64,000 bases of DNA from Thiocapsa imhoffii (GTDB taxonomy: Bacteria > Pseudomonadota > Gammaproteobacteria > Chromatiales > Chromatiaceae). Positions within the stretch are counted from its first letter, which is position 1, and every line of letters begins with the position of its first letter. The notes below the pieces were generated by a model. That model did not search any database. It was not told where the DNA came from and was given only the letters and a program-made list of their open reading frames with translations. A program made the position numbers and the translations under genes. Shown here piece by piece: positions 11,478 through 20,200 of the stretch. Where the stretch lies: positions 62,001 through 126,000 of the forward strand of contig NZ_NRSD01000009.1 in NCBI RefSeq assembly GCF_016583985.1. Direction: 5' to 3'.

Positions 11478-13586
11478 ATGAAGGCCGCGCCCGACATCTT
11501 CTCATACCGCAAACATTGGGCCTATAAACTGGGAACGGCCCCCGAGCTCCCGATGTCCCGCGCCGAAATGGATGAATTGGGCTGGGACAGTTGCGACGTC
11601 ATCATCCTCACCGGGGATGCCTATGTCGATCATGCCTCGTTTGGCATGGCGATCATCGGACGGTTGCTCGAGGCGCAGGGGTTTCGCGTGGGGATCATCG
11701 CACAACCCGACTGGACCTCGGTCGCGGATTTCAGACGCTTGGGCCAGCCGAACCTGTTCTTCGGGATCACCGCCGGAAACATGGATTCGATGGTGAATCG
11801 TTACACCTCGGATCGTCGTCCGCGCTCGGACGATGCCTACACCCCGAATGCCGATCCGGGGCGGCGCCCCGACCGGGCGGTGATCGTCTATGCGCAGCGC
11901 GCGCGCGAGGCCTTCCGCGACGTCCCGATCGTGATCGGTGGGATCGAGGCGAGTCTGCGGCGGATCGCGCATTATGATCACTGGTCCGAGCAGGTGCGGC
12001 GCTCTGTGTTGATCGATGCTAAGGCCGATCTCCTCATCTACGGGAATGCCGAACGCGCCCTCGTTGCACTGGCGCATCGGCTCGCACGGGGTGAGGCCAT
12101 CAGCACGATTCGTGATCTGCGTGGCACGGCCTATCTGACGCGCGGCCGACCACCACACTGGCAGGAGATCGACGCGAGTCAGCTCGCTGCTCCGGTGCGA
12201 GCGATCGCTCGCCGTGAGACACCAGACAGCCACGAGGACTCGGCATGCGACAGCCGGGTCACCTCCGAGCGTCCAGGTCTGCCGGTCGCGCCGCCCTCCA
12301 TGGGCAAGCGCCCTGCCCTGCGCCAGGATCGCACCCGCACGGTGATTCGGCTCCCCTCGTTCGAACAGGTGCGTGACGACCCGGTCCTCTATGCCCATGC
12401 GTCACGGGTCTTCCATCAAGAGACCAACCCTGGCAATGCGCGGGCCCTGGTACAAGCACACGGAGATCGTGACGTCTGGTTGAACCCACCGCCCATCCCC
12501 TTGACCACGCGGGAACTCGATCGCCTGTATGAATTGCCCTACAGTCGGCGACCCCACAGTCACTACGGCGCGGCGCGGATCCCAGCTTGGGACATGATTC
12601 GTTTTTCGATCAACATCATGCGCGGATGTTTTGGTGGGTGCACCTTTTGTTCCATCACCGAGCATGAGGGTCGGATCATCCAGAGCCGATCGGAGGAATC
12701 GATCTTGCGCGAGGTCGAGGAAATTCGTGACCGGACCCCGGGCTTCACCGGGACGATTTCGGATCTGGGTGGTCCCACCGCGAATATGTGGCGACTCGCC
12801 TGCAAGGATGAACGGATCGAGGCCTCCTGTCGCCGCCCGTCCTGCGTCTTCCCGGGCATCTGTGCGAATCTCGAGACCGACCACAGCCCCTTGATCACAC
12901 TCTACCGCCGCGCGCGCGCCCTCCCGGGTATCAAGCGTGTGCTGATCGCATCCGGTCTGCGCTACGACCTCGCCGTGCGCTCGCCCGCGTACATCCGCGA
13001 ACTCGTGACCCATCATGTGGGCGGCTATCTGAAGATTGCTCCCGAACACACCGAGGCGGGTCCGCTTAAGATGATGATGAAGCCGGGTCTGGGCAGCTAT
13101 GACCGCTTCAAGACGTTATTCGACCACTACTCACGTGAAGCAGGCAAGGAGCAATATCTCATTCCCTACTTCATCGCCGCCCATCCAGGCACGACTGATG
13201 AGGACATGTTGAACCTCGCGCTCTGGCTCAAGCGCAATGGACTGCGCCCCGATCAGGTGCAGGCCTTCCTGCCAACGCCCATGGCCGTGGCCTCGGCGAT
13301 GTACCACACCGCCCGCAATCCATTGCAACGCATCAGCCGCGACGCCCCGACCATCAGCGTGGTGCGCAAACAGCGCCAACGCCGTCTGCACAAGGCCTTT
13401 TTGCGCTACCACGACCCGGAGAATTGGCCGCTGTTACGCGCGGCACTCATGTCGATGGGCCGCGCGGATTTGATCGGAAACGGCAAGCGTCACCTGGTGC
13501 CGAGTTTCCAGCCGAGCGGAACCGGCCTGCGTCCCGAAGGGCGACGCGCACCACGCAAGGGTCCGCCGCGCCGACCGCGACCTTGA
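11478..13586 (+). CDS. YgiQ-family radical SAM protein
   Basis: The start is the ATG at 11478 ([14 protein letters not shown]) with a GAGG site. The 702-residue product is near the family's usual length and carries an N-terminal cobalamin-like region ([19 protein letters not shown]) and the radical SAM cluster motif [15 protein letters not shown] with Cys384, Cys388 and Cys391 as [4Fe-4S] ligands. The AYVDHASFG and LKIAPEHTE stretches are characteristic of YgiQ. Substrate and reaction are unknown. The C-terminus ends in a basic, disordered-looking tail. Confidence 0.93.
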   Translation: MKAAPDIFSYRKHWAYKLGTAPELPMSRAEMDELGWDSCDVIILTGDAYVDHASFGMAIIGRLLEAQGFRVGIIAQPDWTSVADFRRLGQPNLFFGITAGNMDSMVNRYTSDRRPRSDDAYTPNADPGRRPDRAVIVYAQRAREAFRDVPIVIGGIEASLRRIAHYDHWSEQVRRSVLIDAKADLLIYGNAERALVALAHRLARGEAISTIRDLRGTAYLTRGRPPHWQEIDASQLAAPVRAIARRETPDSHEDSACDSRVTSERPGLPVAPPSMGKRPALRQDRTRTVIRLPSFEQVRDDPVLYAHASRVFHQETNPGNARALVQAHGDRDVWLNPPPIPLTTRELDRLYELPYSRRPHSHYGAARIPAWDMIRFSINIMRGCFGGCTFCSITEHEGRIIQSRSEESILREVEEIRDRTPGFTGTISDLGGPTANMWRLACKDERIEASCRRPSCVFPGICANLETDHSPLITLYRRARALPGIKRVLIASGLRYDLAVRSPAYIRELVTHHVGGYLKIAPEHTEAGPLKMMMKPGLGSYDRFKTLFDHYSREAGKEQYLIPYFIAAHPGTTDEDMLNLALWLKRNGLRPDQVQAFLPTPMAVASAMYHTARNPLQRISRDAPTISVVRKQRQRRLHKAFLRYHDPENWPLLRAALMSMGRADLIGNGKRHLVPSFQPSGTGLRPEGRRAPRKGPPRRPRP

Positions 13587-13666
13587 GCGGCGCGTCCGAG
13601 CCGCGCGGATCCTCGATCGTCCCGATTCGGTCGGAGTCTGAATGCTTGCGGCGTCGGATTGCTGCG

Positions 13667-14938
13667 TCAGGATCCGTGATAGATGTCCCAATAGGCTGTG
13701 TAGACGCTGATCGTCAGAAGGGGTAGGACGATCAAGAGTCCAAGCAAGATGGGTAAGGAGCCGAGGATCATCAGGAGGATCGCGGCCAGACCATAGAGCA
13801 GGAAGGGCAGGATATTCTTCAAACAGCCGAAGAAGCTGAGGCTGAAGGATCGGAGAACCGGGACCTGATCCAAGGCGACCAAACTCGGGGCGAAGAAGAC
13901 CGCCATCGCCAAGGGAATGGCGAACAGCAGCGCGATCAGGATCGGCAGCAACATCAGGGGTTCGGACAGGATAAGATCGAGTTGCTCGAGATCGAGCTCG
14001 GCTAGATTCAGCGGCGCGCTCGAGATGGCCATGACGATGCCGAGGAACAGCACCACCATCAGTAGGAGGATCCCCAGGGTAAACGCCAGGTACAGGAGTC
14101 CAACCAGCGCCAGCGGACCCGCTCGGGTGCTGAGGCCACGGAATAAATCGCTGATGGCAAAGCGCTCTCCACTGGCTTGGCGGTGCGCCCCCATCATGAG
14201 CCCCGCACTGAGCATCGGCGTGCCGATCGTGACGAGGACGCTCCCGAGCAACGGCAGGAAGCTGAGCATCACAATGATGATGTAGAACAACACAATCGCC
14301 CCGATCCAGGCCAAGGGTTGGGCCTTGAACAGTGGCCATGCCGCCGCGATCCACATCCAACCCTGTCCGACGGGGCGAGCCCGCGGCGCCCGCAGCGGAT
14401 CATCCGTTGTGTCGGCAGGCACTGGCGGTGTCAGATCGGCCTGGGGCGGTGCATAGAGGTGGCTGATCGCATCACCATCCGCCGCCGTCGTCGCCCCGGG
14501 TGGTTGATGCGCGAGATAGTGATCCACGACCAGACCGCAAGCCTGACAGACCCCGGTCAGCGCAGCCACGGCGTCGGCACCGCATTTGGGGCAGATGCTC
14601 GTCGGCTGGCTCTGCCGGGTTGGCCCGGCCGTGGCGGTGTCGTCCGTGGCGCGCGATGTCGTTGGTTCCCTCGTGGCCTGTTCTCCGTCCGTCGCCGCGC
14701 TCTCGACTTCGACCTCAACTTCAACCTTCAGGCCCACGGCATTGAGTGCGGCTTCATAGCGACTCGCCGCCTCGGAACTCAAACCATGTTTGAGCACACG
14801 CCCGCGTCCCGAACGAAGCAAATCGCGCGCGACCTCCTCCGCGACCTTGAATTTTGCCGCTAGCTTCGGCACCACCTCCTCAGGCGTGCATCCCGGCATG
14901 AGTTCGCCGGCATAGAGGATCCGGTAGCGATCGACCAT
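13667..14938 (-). CDS. BPSS1780-like membrane protein with N-terminal zinc ribbon
   Basis: 423 residues. Residues 1-75 form a soluble region with hydrophobic pattern RYRILYAGELMPGCTPEEVV. A low-complexity linker leads to a predicted zinc ribbon, CPKC at 116-119 and CQAC at 131-134. From about residue 190 onward there are several hydrophobic segments with the pattern of the BPSS1780 family (GWMWIAAAWPLFKAQPLAWIGAIVLF, FLPLLGSVLVTIGTPMLSAGLMMG, LKNILPFLLYGLAAILLMILGSLP). The family has no established function. The soluble extension with a zinc ribbon is more than the usual family architecture. It stands alone between convergent and co-oriented neighbours. Confidence 0.75.
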   Translation of the reverse strand: MVDRYRILYAGELMPGCTPEEVVPKLAAKFKVAEEVARDLLRSGRGRVLKHGLSSEAASRYEAALNAVGLKVEVEVEVESAATDGEQATREPTTSRATDDTATAGPTRQSQPTSICPKCGADAVAALTGVCQACGLVVDHYLAHQPPGATTAADGDAISHLYAPPQADLTPPVPADTTDDPLRAPRARPVGQGWMWIAAAWPLFKAQPLAWIGAIVLFYIIIVMLSFLPLLGSVLVTIGTPMLSAGLMMGAHRQASGERFAISDLFRGLSTRAGPLALVGLLYLAFTLGILLLMVVLFLGIVMAISSAPLNLAELDLEQLDLILSEPLMLLPILIALLFAIPLAMAVFFAPSLVALDQVPVLRSFSLSFFGCLKNILPFLLYGLAAILLMILGSLPILLGLLIVLPLLTISVYTAYWDIYHGS

Positions 14939-15054
14939 CTCGATGCTCCTGTCGTGTAGCGATTGGACCGAACCGGGGCCGCTCGCCCCAGTGCGAGAGA
15001 CGATCCTCGTGGGCCGCCTTCGTGGTGATCAGGCGATCCTCTTCACCACGGCAT

Positions 15055-17016
15055 TCAGGCCGTCATGCGCCGCAACCAGGCGAGAATCCCGGGTTCGGCC
15101 TCCCAGACATCACGCATCGCCTCGCGATAGAGCCAGGCCTGATCATCGCTGCCCGGAGTATTGCCCGGAGCGGACAAGCGCGGCTGCTTGATCCGTTTGC
15201 GAGTTAAATAGCGCGGGATGCTGGGCAAGCGATTGATCGCGGTCGAAAGCACCAGCCGCGCGCGCTCTTGCCGACCCAGGCGATAGAGGGCGAGCACCTC
15301 GCCATAGGCCAGATCGGCGAGGGCGTCATTCGGAAAGCGCCGCGCCAGCGCCAGGGCGCGCTCGTCCTCGCCGTCACGCAGATAGTGATTCATCAACTCG
15401 GCGCGAATCCCGTGATGATCTCGCGGGTTCAACTCCAAGAGGGTCTCGAGCGTGCGCACCGCTGCTTGCGACTCGCGCTCCTCCAGCCGACACAGATAGA
15501 GACGAAAGAGCAGACGCAGCGCCGGACGATTTTCCAGGATGAGCCAGGGGGTCTGACAGGGTCCCTCGCGTGTCAACAGCTGATCGAGGATGGCGCCGGC
15601 GCGCTCAAGTAGGGGTCGAAGCAGCCGATGGGACACCCAGGGATAGGCACTCTCCGGGTGCAGATAGAGCGCGGTGGCCAGATCGTCGAGCACCTCGAGG
15701 CTGTCGGCGAGCGCCGGTTGCGTCAAGAGCTGCTCCAGCCAGGCCGCGTTCGACCAGAGGTCGATCTCCTCCGATGGGGCCAGCTGGGTCGAGGTGGGTT
15801 TGGTGCCCGGATAGATTGCCGTCCAGTCTGACTCGAGTCGCTGGAGTTCACCCGGCGCGATCAGTCGCGCCGTGATACCGTCGTGCCGTGACTCGGGTGA
15901 GGCCGCACGCTCGCTCGGCACGTCCGAGGTCTGGAGTTGGACATCATCGAACAGGGTGAGCTGCCCGGGCAACCAGTCGGGCGCGCGCAGCTGGACGGGT
16001 TCGAGCCGATAGTCCGGCAGTGGGCGGGTGTGGATCTGATCGATCCAATCGGTGAGATCCAACAGCATGGGATCGAGCGAATCGGCTTGGCTCGCGATCA
16101 GCGCCTGTTGTGGATCGTCAATTGCGTCCGAGAGGAAGGTGTCGAGGCCAGCATGCTCGAGGCCGACGTTGCGAAAGCGTCGACGCCAGAAGCGTGCCCG
16201 CTCCCGCGCGACCCAATTCTGATGCTGCGCGGCAAGCAGCGTGATTTCGAGAATAGCCGTGCCCGGATTGTCCGGGTCACTTCGCAACGCGGCTTCAAAG
16301 GCGTCCTGGGCCGGGCCGAAGGTGCCCTCGTCAATCGCCATGGTGCAGCGCCGTTGCCAGGCGACCGCCCGCAGCGCGCGACTGCCCTCCGCGCACAGTC
16401 GCTCGAGAAAGCGCTGTTTCTTGTGCGTATAACCGAGGCGGTCATAGGCATCACAGAGGATATCGATCGCGGGCTCATATTCGGCATCGAGGTCATCGAG
16501 TGCCCCCGCGAAAATGGGCTCGAGTAAGGCGGTCGCGCGGCGCGGTCGATCTTCGTCCAACCAACGCTCCGCGATCTGGGCCAACAAGGGTTCCGGCACC
16601 GCCTGGATCGAGAGTGCCTCGCGCAGTCCCTGTTCGGGCAGTTCCTCCAGCAGAATCTCCCAGACGAGTTCGGAGGCGAGTTCGGGCAGGTCCTCGATCC
16701 CGCCACAGCAGTCGTCATAGCGGTCGCCCGAACCGCATGGACAGCGCTCATCCGCTGGGTGGGGTTTCAGCCGATGGATCTGAAAGGCGTCGGTGGGTTG
16801 TGGTGTGGCGTTCCAGATCGCGGAGCCGAGCAGATACGAGAGACGGCGCTGCTCGTTAGGTTCAAGCGGACCCTCCCGCAGCCCGAGCAGTTCCGGGAGA
16901 TGCTCCAGTGCCCAAGCCAGAAATTGCTCTGGATCCGGGGCGACGAGGATCTGCCGCACGGCGCGCTGGATCATCTGTTCGAAGCGTTGGGCATCGGCCA
17001 TGTCATGGTTCGGCAT
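15055..17016 (-). CDS. SEC-C motif protein with TPR-like helical repeats
   Basis: 653 residues from the ATG at 17016, which follows a strong GGAGGAGA site. A SEC-C-type zinc motif, CPCGSGDRYDDCCGG with cysteines at about 92, 94, 103 and 104, lies in the N-terminal fifth; such motifs usually bind zinc and mediate protein contacts. The remainder is rich in leucine, alanine and charged residues with helix-turn-helix pairs resembling degenerate TPRs (for example AFEAALRSDPDNPGTAILEI and residues 540-610). No enzymatic domain is visible. It diverges from the large STAND-WD40 gene across a 272-bp gap, so shared regulation is possible. Function unknown. Confidence 0.72.
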   Translation of the reverse strand: MPNHDMADAQRFEQMIQRAVRQILVAPDPEQFLAWALEHLPELLGLREGPLEPNEQRRLSYLLGSAIWNATPQPTDAFQIHRLKPHPADERCPCGSGDRYDDCCGGIEDLPELASELVWEILLEELPEQGLREALSIQAVPEPLLAQIAERWLDEDRPRRATALLEPIFAGALDDLDAEYEPAIDILCDAYDRLGYTHKKQRFLERLCAEGSRALRAVAWQRRCTMAIDEGTFGPAQDAFEAALRSDPDNPGTAILEITLLAAQHQNWVARERARFWRRRFRNVGLEHAGLDTFLSDAIDDPQQALIASQADSLDPMLLDLTDWIDQIHTRPLPDYRLEPVQLRAPDWLPGQLTLFDDVQLQTSDVPSERAASPESRHDGITARLIAPGELQRLESDWTAIYPGTKPTSTQLAPSEEIDLWSNAAWLEQLLTQPALADSLEVLDDLATALYLHPESAYPWVSHRLLRPLLERAGAILDQLLTREGPCQTPWLILENRPALRLLFRLYLCRLEERESQAAVRTLETLLELNPRDHHGIRAELMNHYLRDGEDERALALARRFPNDALADLAYGEVLALYRLGRQERARLVLSTAINRLPSIPRYLTRKRIKQPRLSAPGNTPGSDDQAWLYREAMRDVWEAEPGILAWLRRMTA

Positions 17017-17288
17017 CGCGGTCTCCTCCGTCGGCTGGAGGTCGGTCGTGAAAGCAGCCCGCTCAAGCGGAGCGGGGCCGGTCTGCCCATGGGGTTGCAT
17101 GCACCGCATTCGACAAACAGCAATCGGTCGTCGTCAGGAAGACCATATTGAGGCTGATTTTAAACCTTCGTGGGTTCATCGTGTCGATGATCTGGCACAG
17201 GGTCCGTCGCGACGTGCCATCCGCGCAACCCTGTCTCGTCAACGAACCTCGTCTATAGTTGCCGCAGAACCAATCTCGATGCCCCACC

Positions 17289-20200
17289 ATGCCTGAAGCC
17301 AAGGTCAGAATCTTCGTCTCCTCGCCCTCCGATCTCGAGCACGAGCGTGCGCTCGTGAAGGACGTGATCGCGGCGCTCACTCAAGAGTATCTGCCCTATT
17401 TTGATCTTCAGGCGATTCTCTGGGAAGAAGAGGCCTTGACGGCCGCGCAAAGTTTCCAGGCGGGTCTCTTGCGCCCATCCGAGTGCGAGATCGTGCTGGT
17501 GATGCTCTGGACCCGACTCGGGACCCCGCTGGCCGAGGATCCCTACGGCGGCATGACGGGGACCGAATGGGAGTTCGTGGATGCGGTGCGGGCCTCGGCC
17601 CACACCGGTCGCCCCGAGGTGCTGGTCTATAAGAAGTCCGCGCCACGCATGGTGGATGTCAATGATGCCGAGGCGACGCGCGAGGCCCTGGCCGATCGAC
17701 ACCGCCTCGACGCCTTCTTTCGCGAGCATTTCTTCAATCCCGATGGCAGTTTCAGTCGCGCGTTTCGGGAGTTCGCCAACGACCGATCGTTTCGGCAGCT
17801 GCTCGAGACCCAGCTGCGCAAGTTGCTCAATCGGCGCATCAGCGCCGAGCGGCGCCTGGCCGCGGACGCCGGTGATTGGCGTGGCAGTCCCTTTCGTGAC
17901 GGTGTGTCATTCGAACTCAAGGACGAACGGGTCTTCACGGGCCGTGAGACCGAGAGCCGCGAGCTGATCGGGCGGCTGGATCACCTGCAGGGTGCGGGGC
18001 GTGGCCTGCTGCTGCTCAGCGGGGCGAGTGGCGTGGGCAAGAGTTCGCTGATTCGCGCCGGTCTCTTGCCGCGCCTGGTGCGTCCCTTCCTCTTCCCCGG
18101 AATTGCCGGCTGCCGCTGGGGCCTGGTCGAACTGGGGCGGGAGACCCCGCTCGCGGCACTGTCGCGAGCGCTCGCCGGGACCGGCATGCTGGGTCCGGCG
18201 CTGGATGCCTTTGGGCTGGACCGCGAGCGTCTGGAGCGGCTGCTGCTCAGCGAGCCGGCGGTGGCGGCGGACCAGATCCAAGCCGCCCTGAATCAGCTCG
18301 GTGCCGCCCCCGCCATGCGCGGGACCGGCGTCGAGGGTCGTCTGCAATTGGCGATCATCATCGATCCGCTCGACCCGCTCTTCGAGTCCGCCGCGGGGGT
18401 GGTGCCGGGGGCGCGGGACTTGGTCCGGGCGCTTGCGCGGCTCGCCGCCCGCGAGGGGGTGTGGGTGATCGCCTCGTTGCGCAGCGATCATCTCGAGCGT
18501 CTCGCCGACCTGCCGGAATTGGTGACGCTGCTCGATGAGCACAGTTGGTATCAAGTCGAGCCGCCGCCCCCGGCGCGCATCCGCCAGGTGATCGAGATCC
18601 CGGCACGCATGGCCGGGATTGAATACGAAGCCATGACCGGCGCGGACAGCCAGGGATTGGTCGAGATCCTGGAGGCGGAGGCCAGTCGGCTCGAACACTG
18701 GCCAGCGGTTCTGGCGCCGGCCCTCAACGCCATCTATCGGCGGGCGACCGAGACCGCGTCAGTGTCCGCCGACGCGCCGATCCACCGGGTCTTGACCCTC
18801 GCGGACTATCGTCAGGTCGGCGGCTTGTCAGGTACCCTCCTGCACCGCGCCGAGACACTCTGGACGGATCTCGATGCCGCGCTCCAGGGCGCCCTGCCCG
18901 TCCTGTGCCGCGCCCTGGTGGCCCTCGAAGGGGGTGGGCGGTCACAGCTGGCGGCACGCAAGGGCGATCTTGGAACGCTGCGACGCAACCCGATGGTCGC
19001 GCAGTTGCTCGAGCGCCTGATCGCGGCGCGCCTGATCGTGGCCGACGCCGTGGTCGATCCGGGGGGGCGTCGTGACTGTGGTCAGGGTCCGCCGACCCTG
19101 ATCGAGTCGCTGCGCCAACTGCTCGCCCAGAGCGGCGAGGAATGGCGAGAGCGACTGCGTGGCAAAGGCACCGCCCCGGTTCTGGAGGATCTCGGCACGG
19201 AGCGTGGGTTTGCGCTCGCGGGCGAGTCCGAGCTGAGCCCAGTGATCCCCGGCACCGCCGCCCCGGCGGACGCGACGCCAGCGCCGAACTGGGCCGAGCA
19301 TCGCCCGGTCGTCACCTTGATCCACCCAGTACTCTTTCAGCACTGGTCGCCGGTGCGCGACTGGCTGGACGAACCCGCGCACCGACGCGACCTGATCCTG
19401 CGCTATCAGATCTCGCGTCAGTCCCGACTGTGGCGCCGCACCGATTGCAACCGTGAGTATCTCCTTGGTGAGCGCGGCTATGCCGCGGCCCGGCGCTTCG
19501 CCGAGGAGCACCCAGACGAACTCGAGCCGCTCGAACAGCAATTCCTGGAGCAATCACAGCAGTACCTGGTCTATCAGCGGGCGCGCAATCGCTGGGCACG
19601 CCTGTTCGGTCTGACCTTAGCCACCCTCCTGGTCTTCTCCACCTCGGCCGCCCTCTGGGCTTGGAACGCCTCGCGTGAGGCGACCTTGAACTTGCAGCGC
19701 AGCCTGCTGAAGGCGGCCGATCTGGCCGTGCAGCGTGGCAACACCCCCGAGGCGGTGCGGCTGGCACTGGGCGCGGGCCCCTATCTGCCGAAGGCCGCGA
19801 CCGATACCCTGAGCCGAGCCTTTACCGCCAACCGATTGATCGCCATGGTGCAATCGGATGTCGCGCCGGGCGTCCAGCCGATGTCACCGGCCTTTCGCGA
19901 TGATGGGCAGCAGCTGGTGACCCAATCCACTGGCAAGGGCGCGGAACTCTGGGAGCTGGATGGTCAACGCTTTCGATCCTTGGGAATCCTGGCGGATCCC
20001 GCGCTGGCGATTCACTCGATTCGCTTCATCGGCACCGAATCCGAGATGATCCTCGGCATCGGCGAGCGCGGGATCTGGCGTCTTCCGGCGCGTTCTGATC
20101 AGCCGCCGGATTGGGCGTGTGGCGCACGCTCGGACAGCCCCATCGCCATCGCCCCGAACCAGCGCTTTCTCGCCGTTTCACACGGGGCGCCGCAGGACCG

